From Bacillota bacterium (GTDB lineage: Bacteria > Bacillota > Clostridia > Lachnospirales > Lachnospiraceae): 47,246 nt of DNA. Positions within the stretch are counted from its first letter, which is position 1. Every line of letters starts with the position of its first letter. Location of the stretch: NCBI GenBank assembly GCA_023411225.1, contig JAEYPA010000039.1, positions 1 through 47,246 of the forward strand, written 5' to 3'. This document shows, one piece after another, positions 25,400 to 33,446 of this stretch. Both the position numbers and the translations under genes were made by a program. The notes under the pieces are model-generated. The model saw only the letters and a list, made by a program, of their open reading frames with translations. It did no database searches and had not been told where the DNA came from.

Positions 25400-25564
25400 T
25401 CAGCCAAACTTCGTCTTATCAAACTTCTCCGTCAAATGCTTTAACAAATGATTCTCTGTAATTTAAGCATTTTATTTGGATTATTATTTTTTCTATTAAA
25501 TTAATATGTAAGCTTGTTTTCTGAACCCACGGATATCTCTTTCTAACATAAAAGAGACCACCTT

Positions 25565-25612
25565 GAGTATCAGTAGTTTACTATAGAATACCCAGGAGTA
25601 TCAACTGTTTAC
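25565..25612. promoter_or_regulatory. 31-bp-period imperfect direct repeat, candidate regulator site
   Basis: GAGTATCAxxxGTTTAC occurs at 25565-25581 and 25596-25612, identical at 14 of 17 bases. Read on the minus strand, the distal copy contains ACAGTTGAT, which matches the LytTR core [TA][AC][CA]GTTN[AG][TG]. The proximal copy overlaps a weak -35. Confidence 0.5.
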
Positions 25613-25692
25613 ATTTTAGTTCCAAAATGGAATCATATTGTTTCGCATTTCTTAGATACGATGAAACGTAAGTTCTTTTGCTGTATTAATAT

Positions 25693-26970
25693 TTAAATAA
25701 ACGGTAACACAATCCGCGTAATGAACTCATCTCGTTCCTGTGAAAAACTTACCATACCACCATGATTTTTCACAGTGGAGCAAATACTGAGTGTCCCTGT
25801 ACCACCATGCTCTTTTTTTGAAAGTGGCATTGCATTCTCATCAAATATCGTTTCGTCAAATACACTGTTTTGCATTTTAATTTTTAACGTATAGCTGTCA
25901 CAGACTGCCCACAAGCGAATATATGCATCATTTGATTTCCGATTTTTACAAGAATAAATCGCATTCTCCAAAATATTCGAAAGTAAAGATCCTATTTCAA
26001 CATTAGAAAATGGAAGCTTCTTTGGAATATCTACCTGAACACCATAGGATATACCTATATCTCTTGCTTTTCGTGCATATAATCGAAAAACAGCATTAGC
26101 AGCTGCATGCTCGCAATACATTTCCAATGTCGATTGCGAGTAATCTTCTATCTGACTTTTCAAGTACTCTTCCGCTCCTTTGACATCGCCAGACGCCAGA
26201 TACTCTAAAACAAGAGAATTATGATGTCGTAAATCATGGCGACTTTGTTTGGCTGCCTGTAAGAATTCATCGTAGGAGGATAGCTCAGACTCCAGCAAGG
26301 TACGCTGCGCTTCTGCTCTGATTTTTTCTTCTCGCAAGGAGTATTCGTTTGATATAATTTTAAAGGAAGTAAATATACCGATGTAAACAAATAGTTCCAA
26401 AATAATCAGAAGTAGGATAGGAATAAAATTCTCTACTAAAACTTGTTCAACATCTTTTGAAAGAAAATAATAAAGGAAATTAATAAGTAATGTTATGGTA
26501 AGCAAGGAGTAAATATACCAATATTCTACAATTTTATAGTAAAGTGGTCTAATAAATCGCCAAAACAATGTGGCAAGGAAGCTAAATAATATAAGCCGTA
26601 GAATGCTATTACTCCAATATGGATAAGGGAAAAAGTCACAGAGAATATAACTTACAAATATAACGGTAACATCAATGTTCAAAATTGTAAGGAAACTAAA
26701 GCACCATTGTAAAATAGAATCAAAGAATAGTGGTTTTAGCACTACAGCAATTGCAATCAACATGATTAAATCCATGATGACTACTATGTCATAGTTTTTA
26801 TTTAAATAGCCATAACTATTTACTGCAATATTAATACTTATAACAACAGTTGTCACCGTAATATAAATCCATCTATTCTTATACCTTGGTTTCGACATAA
26901 TATATATGAAAACAACAATCATTACATCAGTCACAAAACAGCGAAACAAATCAGGAAGTATTAGATTCAT
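25693..26970 (-). CDS. GHKL sensor histidine kinase, AgrC/VirS-like
   Basis: A 425-residue membrane kinase. The first 200 residues hold about six membrane helices, then a short coiled coil (about 205-235). The dimerisation and phosphoacceptor motif is SRHDLRHH (His near 244). The ATPase domain has the N box LSNILENAIYSC (about 330) and a G box HGGTGTLSI (about 395), the GHKL form found in kinases that pair with LytTR regulators. In this class the multi-helix sensor often detects a peptide; no peptide precursor gene is visible. The ATG overlaps the stop of the regulator gene by one base (TAATG), so the two are translationally coupled. Confidence 0.92.
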   Translation of the reverse strand: MNLILPDLFRCFVTDVMIVVFIYIMSKPRYKNRWIYITVTTVVISINIAVNSYGYLNKNYDIVVIMDLIMLIAIAVVLKPLFFDSILQWCFSFLTILNIDVTVIFVSYILCDFFPYPYWSNSILRLILFSFLATLFWRFIRPLYYKIVEYWYIYSLLTITLLINFLYYFLSKDVEQVLVENFIPILLLIILELFVYIGIFTSFKIISNEYSLREEKIRAEAQRTLLESELSSYDEFLQAAKQSRHDLRHHNSLVLEYLASGDVKGAEEYLKSQIEDYSQSTLEMYCEHAAANAVFRLYARKARDIGISYGVQVDIPKKLPFSNVEIGSLLSNILENAIYSCKNRKSNDAYIRLWAVCDSYTLKIKMQNSVFDETIFDENAMPLSKKEHGGTGTLSICSTVKNHGGMVSFSQERDEFITRIVLPFI

Positions 26971-27707
26971 TAGTCATTACCTCCAAAGGTATAAGTATAA
27001 TATTTATCGGTAAGCTGGCGAAAGTTACGACGCGCAATTGGTATACTGTTACTACCATACAATTTCATGCAGCCAGTTTCTATAGAATGAACGGCTTTCA
27101 GATTTACAATAAAACCTTTGTATGGTGATAAGAATTGTCGGGGGGACAACTCATCTAGCTGTTCCTGTAGAGAATTTAGCCCTTCTCTGATTGACAATAC
27201 TTCCCCTTCCTTAAGGTAAACCTTCTGCTCATGTTTATTGCTCTCTATGTACAAAATATCATCGATATTTACTGTTTTTACGCCACCACCCGTCAACTTG
27301 TAGCACATCTTAATCACTTTATTTTCTGAAAAAGCTGCCAGAGTTCTATCCATTGCTTCGTTAAATTCGGTTTGTGTAAAAGGTTTTACAAGATAGTGCG
27401 CTGCCTTTAGTGAAAATGCTACAACTGCAAAATCATCACTCGTGGTCAAAAAAACGACTTCTGTTTTATCTTTGCGTCTGCGAATTTCTTTCGCTACGTC
27501 TATACCATTTAAACCTGGCATAAAGATGTCTAAAAGCAGTATATCATATCCGCCGTTTTGGTCCACTGCCTCCAAAAACAAAAGTGGGTTATCATAACAA
27601 GTCACTTGTACGGATTCAATAGCTTGCATTTTTATATATTGCTCTATTGCTTTTTTAATTATGTCTTGCTGTTTATGACAGTCATCGCATATGGCTATTT
27701 TAAGCAC
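26970..27707 (-). CDS. LytTR-family response regulator (AgrA/VirR-like)
   Basis: A 245-residue regulator. The receiver domain has the acid pair D8-D9, the phosphoacceptor D60 in DILLLDIFMPGLNG, and the conserved Lys of AHYLVKPF (about 108). The LytTR DNA-binding domain (about 140-240) shows DDILYIESNKHEQKVYL, then LSPRQFLSPYKGFIVNLKAV and IPIARRNF. Such proteins bind pairs of direct repeats about two helical turns apart and activate surface or secreted factors. The GTG at 27707 is 8 bases after AGGAG and yields the normal MLKIAICDD start; a TTG just upstream is less likely. It is followed by its kinase. Targets may include the two repeat regions in the surface block. Confidence 0.92.
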   Translation of the reverse strand: MLKIAICDDCHKQQDIIKKAIEQYIKMQAIESVQVTCYDNPLLFLEAVDQNGGYDILLLDIFMPGLNGIDVAKEIRRRKDKTEVVFLTTSDDFAVVAFSLKAAHYLVKPFTQTEFNEAMDRTLAAFSENKVIKMCYKLTGGGVKTVNIDDILYIESNKHEQKVYLKEGEVLSIREGLNSLQEQLDELSPRQFLSPYKGFIVNLKAVHSIETGCMKLYGSNSIPIARRNFRQLTDKYYTYTFGGND

Positions 27708-27744
27708 CAACTTATCTCCTTCTTTCGCTTAATAATTTACTAAT

Positions 27745-27772
27745 ATTATACACTTTATGTATATTTTGTCTA
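27745..27772 (-). promoter_or_regulatory. Promoter of the two-component system
   Basis: Minus-strand TAGACA (27772-27767), a 16-base spacer, and TATAAT (27750-27745). The spacer contains TATAC-ATAAAGT-GTATA, a small inverted repeat. Confidence 0.6.
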
Positions 27773-27808
27773 TATTGTTTTGAATTTTGTTGTGTTTGGT
27801 CGAATAAA

Positions 27809-27853
27809 AAAGAAGAACGAGCGCGTAGGTCTCTTACACACTCACTCTTCTTT
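27809..27853 (-). terminator. Terminator after the substrate-binding lipoprotein gene
   Basis: Minus strand: AAAGAAGA (27853-27846) pairs with TCTTCTTT (27816-27809), and an inner GAG/CTC pair extends the stem past a 2-base mismatch. A TTTTTT run follows. The loop is long. Confidence 0.65.
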
Positions 27854-27861
27854 AAGTCTCG

Positions 27862-28854
27862 TTATTTCGCTGCTTTTGTGGAATATTCTGTATTCACCAG
27901 CAAACTATAATCCGCCTTCTTGTCTAACTGCCCAGCCTTATCTAAGATTGTCTGAAGTAAGTCAAAGCTCTCCTGTTTAAAGACAGTGTCACCTTTCCAG
28001 GTATTTTGCGAACGGTAGCGTTCCACTATGCTAATAAGAGCCTCCATATCGGTTTCTTTAAATTGAGGTTTTATAACCTTTGCAATATCAGCAGAATCAT
28101 GGGAGCCAACATACTCTAATCCTTTTTGAATCGCATTGGTAAAGCTTTGAATAATCTCAGGATGTTTCTTGATATAGCTTTTCTTTGCAGAATATGCAGT
28201 ATACGGTACCATCCCACTTTCTACACCAAGACTTGCTACTACATAGCCTTTGCCTTCTTTTTCAAGCTTGTAAGCAGCTGGTTCAAATTCAACCGTATAA
28301 TCACCAGTACCGGATGCAAAAGCCTCTCCTGTCAGGCCAAAGTCAATATTCTGAATAAGGGTAACATCCTTATCTGGATCAATTCCTTTTTCCTTCAAAA
28401 TATACTCTAATACCATTTGAGGCATTCCACCTTCCCTGCCACCAATGATAGTTTTTTTCTTTAACAAATTCCAATCGAATTTTTCTTGTTTTTCCCTACC
28501 TACCAAAAAGTTTCCCGCTCTCTGGGTTAACTGAGCGAAGTTTACAATATAGTCCTCTTTCCCTTGATTGTATACATAAATAGAAGCTTCTGATCCCATA
28601 AAGCCAATATCTGCATCACCTGATAACACCGCTGTCATCGTCTTATCTGCCCCTAGTCCATTAACCAGAGTAACATCCAATCCCTCATCTGTGAAATAGC
28701 CTTTTTCTATTGCCACATACATAGGTGCATAAAAAATGGAATGTGCAACCTCATTTAAATTCACTTTGGTAAGGCCATTGTCCTTTTTACAGGCAACTAA
28801 GGAGCAAAGTATCATGACCATGGTTAAACCAATCGCCATCAGCTTTCTCTTCAT
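27862..28854 (-). CDS. ABC transporter substrate-binding lipoprotein (NMT1/SsuA-like)
   Basis: A 330-residue lipoprotein with signal peptide and lipobox LVAC (Cys 22). The fold is that of periplasmic-binding proteins for nitrate, sulfonates or thiamine precursors: SIFYAPMYVAIEKGYF at the start, then LSGDADIGFMGSEASI (about 79-94), GGREGGMPQMVLEYIL and EFEPAAYKLEKEG. The ligand cannot be predicted. No permease or ATPase is next to it; a permease of the matching class begins at the far right of the window, 18 kb away. GAGGAGG precedes the ATG. It lies 65 bases after the Mrr-like gene and could share its transcript. Confidence 0.9.
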   Translation of the reverse strand: MKRKLMAIGLTMVMILCSLVACKKDNGLTKVNLNEVAHSIFYAPMYVAIEKGYFTDEGLDVTLVNGLGADKTMTAVLSGDADIGFMGSEASIYVYNQGKEDYIVNFAQLTQRAGNFLVGREKQEKFDWNLLKKKTIIGGREGGMPQMVLEYILKEKGIDPDKDVTLIQNIDFGLTGEAFASGTGDYTVEFEPAAYKLEKEGKGYVVASLGVESGMVPYTAYSAKKSYIKKHPEIIQSFTNAIQKGLEYVGSHDSADIAKVIKPQFKETDMEALISIVERYRSQNTWKGDTVFKQESFDLLQTILDKAGQLDKKADYSLLVNTEYSTKAAK

Positions 28855-28919
28855 TATGAACCTCCTCTACCTATACTATAGTCAATATATGATAGAGTTA
28901 CCATTTTGTGAAATAGCCG

Positions 28920-29447
28920 TTACCTTGGAATGTGAAATTCCTCTTCTATGTCTCTTCTATCCCATAATTCTACCTGACTGGCCTCTGCTAACTGTCTGGC
29001 TGCCTTCGTATAATAACTGTTGGTAACCACCATTCCATTGGGGATGTCATAATACTGCATCGCACCAATCACTTCTTGGACAGCTTTTATCCCTACTGCC
29101 CCTGAATACCGTTTAGCCTGTACCACATAGTGTTTGCGCCGGCGTTTCATAATGAGATCCGCTCCGAAATCACCAGAAATGGGTGTCAACCTAACTCTGA
29201 ATCCTTTTTTCTTAAACTGTACCATCAAATATTCCTCAAATCGTTCTCCGCTCATCTGGTCTATTGTTTTAAATGAGCTATGAAGAAGACGCTGTCTCCT
29301 CCATAGCCCAAACAGAAGAATCATAACAACAATAGCTCCCAGCAATAATCCATACTGTTCAAAAGAAATATATTGGTAGCTATCTCCGATATAGCCAATT
29401 GCCACAAGAAACAAAGCAATGACTGCTACATGTATCAATCGTTTCAT
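28920..29447 (-). CDS. Membrane-anchored Mrr-like restriction endonuclease domain protein
   Basis: A 175-residue protein with two N-terminal membrane helices (about 5-22 and 30-48), a short basic loop, and a C-terminal PD-(D/E)xK nuclease-like domain. The catalytic pattern is visible as GERFEEYLMVQFKKKGF, SGDFGADLIM (Asp near 95) and YVVQAKRYSG (QxK near 110), then GAMQYYDIPNGMVVTN. It is similar to Mrr_cat proteins that cut foreign or modified DNA, but many membrane-bound members have no proven activity. No methyltransferase is adjacent. The ribosome site is weak (GAGAGA). It lies 31 bases after the alpha/beta hydrolase gene. Confidence 0.85.
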   Translation of the reverse strand: MKRLIHVAVIALFLVAIGYIGDSYQYISFEQYGLLLGAIVVMILLFGLWRRQRLLHSSFKTIDQMSGERFEEYLMVQFKKKGFRVRLTPISGDFGADLIMKRRRKHYVVQAKRYSGAVGIKAVQEVIGAMQYYDIPNGMVVTNSYYTKAARQLAEASQVELWDRRDIEEEFHIPR

Positions 29448-29478
29448 ATTCTGTCTCTCATAATAGTTTTACATTCTT

Positions 29479-30429
29479 CTATCTTCTTCTCACTGCACCA
29501 TAATTACTTTGACTGAGCCAAAGCTCAAGTTTTGTCGCTATATCCTGATATACCTTTTTATCCTTTTCATTCAATATTTCGTGGCGCATCCCCTTATAAA
29601 TAGTATATTTCACATTACTATAACCTACTTCTTTCATAAGATTTACAGCCTTTAAAAAATCCTTCTGATTGGTCATACATGGGTCTTCACTTCCTGAGAT
29701 AAACCAAATAGGAAGTTTACTATTATTCATGTTCCAATGATGCTTATCATATACAGTCATCATGAGTTTAAAAAGGTTCTCAAAGCCGTTGAGGCTAAAA
29801 GCAAAGCCACATAAATCACTTTCGTCATAGTCCTTTACAATATCTTCATTGTTGCATATCCATGAATTTTCAGAAGATGGCTTATTAATCTTTTTATTAA
29901 AATTCCCCAATGTAAGCTTTTGGAGCAATCGCGCTGGAGTTTTATCTCCTAAGATTTTGCCACCTACCTTTGCCATCAGATAAGCAAATCTGCAGGCGGG
30001 ATTATTACTTGGGGAGCCACATACAATAAGTCCATCTAATACCCTGTCATAACGTTTTATATAAGCCCTGGCCACAAGAGATCCCATACTATGCCCCATC
30101 AGGAAAATAGGTAGCTCCGGATATTTCTTTCTAATCAAACGACTAATTTGATTGGAGTCCTCTACAAGAGCTTTCGCCCCATTATCATACATATACCCCA
30201 AGTCTTCCTTGCTGTATACACTAGCTCCATGACCTCTATGATCATGAATTACACTGACAAAACCCTGCTTCGCCAAATAATTCATAAAATCTTCATATCT
30301 CTCTTTATTTTCGCACATTCCATGTAAAATCTGCACAATGGCTTTAGGTGGTATTTCAGGTTCCACTAAAAGGACGCTTAAAGGCAAACCGTCCATGTGG
30401 GATTTTACTGTAAAATGATGCTTTTTCAT
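29479..30429 (-). CDS. Alpha/beta hydrolase, monoacylglycerol lipase/lysophospholipase type
   Basis: A 316-residue cytoplasmic hydrolase of the serine aminopeptidase S33/Hydrolase_4 group. The nucleophile is in GHSMGS (Ser near 114), preceded by the oxyanion strand VQILHGMCENKERY and the HDHRGHG motif. The acid is in SGSEDPC (Asp about 256) and the catalytic His in GMRHEIL (about 286). This layout is that of PldB/monoglyceride lipases; the substrate is unknown. There is no signal peptide. AGAAGG lies 8 bases before the ATG. It is first in a possible leftward operon with the Mrr-like and binding-protein genes. Confidence 0.9.
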   Translation of the reverse strand: MKKHHFTVKSHMDGLPLSVLLVEPEIPPKAIVQILHGMCENKERYEDFMNYLAKQGFVSVIHDHRGHGASVYSKEDLGYMYDNGAKALVEDSNQISRLIRKKYPELPIFLMGHSMGSLVARAYIKRYDRVLDGLIVCGSPSNNPACRFAYLMAKVGGKILGDKTPARLLQKLTLGNFNKKINKPSSENSWICNNEDIVKDYDESDLCGFAFSLNGFENLFKLMMTVYDKHHWNMNNSKLPIWFISGSEDPCMTNQKDFLKAVNLMKEVGYSNVKYTIYKGMRHEILNEKDKKVYQDIATKLELWLSQSNYGAVRRR

Positions 30430-30540
30430 AGTAGTAACCTTCTTTCTAACTCATTTTATCTTAGGTTGCCCAAAAATGATATTAATCTGCTTAATAATTT
30501 ATTTTATACGTTAAAAAATATTTGTAAAGTAGATAGAATA

Positions 30541-30576
30541 AAAAAACCCTGTCAATTTGAAATTGACAAGGGTTTT
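30541..30576 (-). terminator. Terminator of htrA
   Basis: A 16-bp stem with one bulged base (AAAACCCT-GTCAATTT against its complement) and a 2-base loop. The minus strand continues into TTTTTTTATT. It lies 40 bases after the htrA stop. Confidence 0.9.
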
Positions 30577-30615
30577 ACTATAACGTTCTACTAATATTAT
30601 AAGCATATAATCAAA

Positions 30616-31986
30616 TTATCTTCCTGAATTAGGATTAGATGGCAAATTATCAGAGTTATTTTCTGTTGAAGTAGAATAATCTCCACGCTTTCCTAATATA
30701 ATCTTAGTTGTTTTTTTCTCATATCCATTGTTACCAACTCTCTGATAGGTAATGGTTACTTCAGTACCACCACGTTTCATAGATAGATACTCTTGGAAAG
30801 CATTTGCAGAAGTAATATTTCTGTCGTCGATTCCCGTAATAATATCTGCAATCTGAAGTCCTCCTTTACTAGCTGGACTATTTTCTATTACCTTGGTAAT
30901 ATAAATACCTTCTGGCATATTGTATCTTTGCAAATAGGTAGGATCGATATCACTAAATCTAACACCCAAATATCCTTTTTCACTATCTGGAATATCAGAG
31001 TTGTTGATCAGATTATTAATGATTGGCACTGCATAAGTGATTGGAATAGCATAACCAATCCCTTCAACCTCAGTAGAAGCAGTTTTTAAAGAGTTAATTC
31101 CGATTACCTGACCAGATGCATTTAACAATGCTCCACCACTGTTACCAGGATTAATAGCTGCGTCAGTTTGAAGCAATTTCATAGAAAAATCATCTGTCTG
31201 AACCTGACGGTCTTTTGCGCTTAAATAGCCAACTGTTACTGATTGTCCATATCCAAGAGCATTACCAATGGCGACTACCATTTCACCAACTTTAGTTTGA
31301 TCAGAGTCACCTAAGGTAGCAATTCGAATTGCTTTCTTGGTAGAATCCTTCATTTTACTCATATCTACTGTAATTACTGCCAAGTCATTACTGGAATCTG
31401 TACCTTTAATCGCAGCTTCAACTGCTTCCTGATCAACAAATGTGACATTAACACTCTTAGCATTTGATACAACATGATTATTGGTAGCAATTAAAAGTAT
31501 GTTATCATTCTGCCCAATAATAATTCCAGAGCCTGCACTTTGAGCATCCTGACTGTAAGGCCTACCCAAAAAGCTACCTGTCTGTGTTATTACAGAGTTG
31601 ATAGAAACTATGGAAGGCATTACCTCTTCTGCAACACCAGAAACATCATTGACGGTTGTTCCAGTGACTGCATTAGTACTCACTATGGTAGCTTCTTTAC
31701 TTCCTACATTCTTCCCATCTGTACCCGAATTAGTATTTGCTGTCCCTTCTTCAATTAACTGATTCTTAGAATTGTCGTTTTTAGAATTGTTTAAGGCATA
31801 AACTCCTCCAAAAGTTCCACCTGCCACTACACAAAATACAAGAGCAAAGGCTAATCCCTTTAGTACCTTATGAGATTCCTTCTTCTTAACTGGCTCTGGA
31901 TTACCAGAGATTGCTTCACTAGTATTTAAATCATTATTATTGTTATTTGCCATATCATTTACTTTGTCTTCATAATTTTGATACAT
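30616..31986 (-). CDS. htrA: HtrA/DegP-like membrane-anchored serine protease
   Basis: A 456-residue quality-control protease acting outside the membrane. A cytoplasmic, Asn-rich N-terminus is followed by one membrane helix (about 47-65), a low-complexity Ser/Asn/Thr linker, a trypsin-like domain with His (NNHVVS, about 171), Asp (SSNDLAVI, about 201) and Ser (NPGNSGGAL, about 282), and one C-terminal PDZ domain (about 345-430, including GGLQIADIITGI). The layout fits Firmicute HtrA. The frame opens at a GTG (32013), but GGAG is 8 bases before ATG 31986, which I take as the start. It stands alone, with a good terminator. Confidence 0.94.
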   Translation of the reverse strand: MYQNYEDKVNDMANNNNNDLNTSEAISGNPEPVKKKESHKVLKGLAFALVFCVVAGGTFGGVYALNNSKNDNSKNQLIEEGTANTNSGTDGKNVGSKEATIVSTNAVTGTTVNDVSGVAEEVMPSIVSINSVITQTGSFLGRPYSQDAQSAGSGIIIGQNDNILLIATNNHVVSNAKSVNVTFVDQEAVEAAIKGTDSSNDLAVITVDMSKMKDSTKKAIRIATLGDSDQTKVGEMVVAIGNALGYGQSVTVGYLSAKDRQVQTDDFSMKLLQTDAAINPGNSGGALLNASGQVIGINSLKTASTEVEGIGYAIPITYAVPIINNLINNSDIPDSEKGYLGVRFSDIDPTYLQRYNMPEGIYITKVIENSPASKGGLQIADIITGIDDRNITSANAFQEYLSMKRGGTEVTITYQRVGNNGYEKKTTKIILGKRGDYSTSTENNSDNLPSNPNSGR

Positions 31987-32122
31987 AATCATCACTCCAT
32001 TCCTAATTGACACTTATGATAGATAATTTTATCTCATCTAGTATTTTTATTTTATGGCCCAATCATAACAATCATTTATGAACGTTCTGTGTTCACTTTG
32101 CAAATAATATGTGAAATGACTA

Positions 32123-33265
32123 TTATTTATCATTACTATAATAATTCCCTAAAATCCGCAGATTACTGGCTTCTGCTTGGATGCCAATGATAGCATTTCT
32201 AACTCCTGGTTCTAAAAGGTTTCCCTCAAAGTCAATGAAAAACCTATATTCCCATGTTTTTCCACTAATTGGCCTAGATTCTATCTTTGTCATATTCAGA
32301 TTATTGTACATAATGTGAGAAAGCATATTATATAGGCTTCCACTTTCATGAGGAAGTTCAAAGCATATACTAACTTTGTTAGCATTCTTTTGAAAAATAT
32401 GCTTCCTCGCAATAATAATAAATCGTGTGGAATTTAATGCTTCCCTGTTAATTCTCTGTTCTAGAATCTGAAGATCATATAACCTAGCAGCTCTTGTACT
32501 GCTTATGGCCGCCTGAGTAATTTTTCCTTCCTCTGCTACCTTCTTGGCTGCTGCTGATGTACTTTCTGCTTTTTTCAGTGTTATCCATGGCTTATCTTCA
32601 AAATAAGACTTACATTGCATAATTCCCTGTTCGTGGCTATAAACTTCTGTAAGTTCTTCTACCGTAGCACCTTTAGGAGCCATAAGAACATGCTCTACTT
32701 TTAAAATATGTTCTCCAATAATAGTGTTGCCATATTCTATCAATAGATCAAAGATATCCGATATTCCACCCGTTGAGGAGTTCTCTATCGGAAGTATGCC
32801 ATATTCTACTTCTCCCTGTTGTACTAACTCCATGACACCCTTAAATGTTTCTGTCGGAAGCCCTTTTACTTCTCCCTGAAAGAACTCACACATTGCCTGC
32901 TCCGTATAGCTTCCTGGTTCTCCAAAAAAAGCCACCCTGGTATTGGCATCATAAGAAAGAAATTCATAAGGCTTGAAGGTTTCCTCCTTCTGGGTACTAG
33001 CTAGCAAGCCATATTGCAATTTTCTGCTAATAGACATAATTTGAGCAAATAGCTCCTCTACTCCATGCTCATTAAACTCTGAAGTAGCCATTTTTTTCAC
33101 TTGATCTAATTTGTGAATTTCGCGTTCTCTATCATAAACCTGTTTTCCAGTCTCAAGCTTATATTCTGCCACATCCTTGGCAATCTTCATTCTTTTTTCA
33201 AAAAGTTCTACAATCTGTCTGTCGATTACATCAATCTTATCCCGGCTATCCTTTAAATCAATCAT
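32123..33265 (-). CDS. pheA: Bifunctional chorismate mutase / prephenate dehydratase (P-protein)
   Basis: Makes phenylpyruvate from chorismate through prephenate for phenylalanine synthesis. The AroQ-type chorismate mutase domain (about residues 1-90) shows IDVIDRQIVELFEKRM and VYDREREIHKL. The dehydratase domain (about 110-285) has FFGEPGSYTEQA, IENSSTGGI and a TRFIII motif. The ACT regulatory domain (about 297-375) has ESRPISGKTWEYRFFID; the ESRP motif binds phenylalanine and gives feedback inhibition. The length of 380 residues is normal. GGAGGG lies 5 bases before the ATG. It is monocistronic with its own promoter; no T-box is visible in the short leader. Confidence 0.96.
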   Translation of the reverse strand: MIDLKDSRDKIDVIDRQIVELFEKRMKIAKDVAEYKLETGKQVYDREREIHKLDQVKKMATSEFNEHGVEELFAQIMSISRKLQYGLLASTQKEETFKPYEFLSYDANTRVAFFGEPGSYTEQAMCEFFQGEVKGLPTETFKGVMELVQQGEVEYGILPIENSSTGGISDIFDLLIEYGNTIIGEHILKVEHVLMAPKGATVEELTEVYSHEQGIMQCKSYFEDKPWITLKKAESTSAAAKKVAEEGKITQAAISSTRAARLYDLQILEQRINREALNSTRFIIIARKHIFQKNANKVSICFELPHESGSLYNMLSHIMYNNLNMTKIESRPISGKTWEYRFFIDFEGNLLEPGVRNAIIGIQAEASNLRILGNYYSNDK

Positions 33266-33345
33266 GTATGCCCTCCATCTTATACTTTATGTATTCTAGC
33301 CCATAGCGTAGGGTGTTACTTTTTGTCTAGTCCATAATAACATAC

Positions 33346-33374
33346 ATTATAACGGCAGAAGTGTTACTTGGCAA
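33346..33374 (-). promoter_or_regulatory. Promoter of pheA
   Basis: Minus-strand TTGCCA (33374-33369), a 17-base spacer, and TATAAT (33351-33346). It predicts a leader of about 75 bases. Confidence 0.75.
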
Positions 33375-33396
33375 GATATCTACCTTAGAGAAATGA

Positions 33397-33425
33397 TTGT
33401 AGTTTTATATATACTGCGATATAAT
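33397..33425 (+). promoter_or_regulatory. Promoter of the DUF5050 gene
   Basis: Plus-strand TTGTAG (33397-33402), a 17-base spacer, and TATAAT (33420-33425). It ends 21 bases before the TTG start codon. Confidence 0.7.
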
Positions 33426-33446
33426 TAGCCATAAGGGGGTGTAGAC

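Larger units (their letters stand above)
25298..25692. other. 395-base leader/promoter region of the polysaccharide operon
   Basis: No gene is seen in either strand. It holds a 19-base palindrome (25381-25399), a 17-base imperfect direct repeat (25565-25612), a weak promoter match next to it on the minus strand (CTGATA 25573-25568, 17 bases, TATGTT 25550-25545), and a small TTCCA/TGGAA hairpin (25620-25632). If transcription starts near 25537, the leader is about 240 bases, which is long enough for RNA control. I do not recognise a c-di-GMP or other riboswitch. Confidence 0.5.

Noticed and set aside
25298..25692. Possible c-di-GMP or other riboswitch before the polysaccharide operon
   Set aside because: I could not find the conserved cores of known riboswitches, only a palindrome and direct repeats. 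A covariance-model search of this region would settle it.
14109..27772. Peptide precursor gene (AgrD-like) for the GHKL/LytTR pair
   Set aside because: I looked in the gaps beside the kinase and regulator and saw no short frame with a ribosome site and a plausible Cys-containing peptide.
32040..32100. GAACGTTC near 32080 as an SOS (LexA) box
   Set aside because: The Gram-positive LexA box needs GAAC-N4-GTTC; here the half sites abut, and the gene nearby is htrA.
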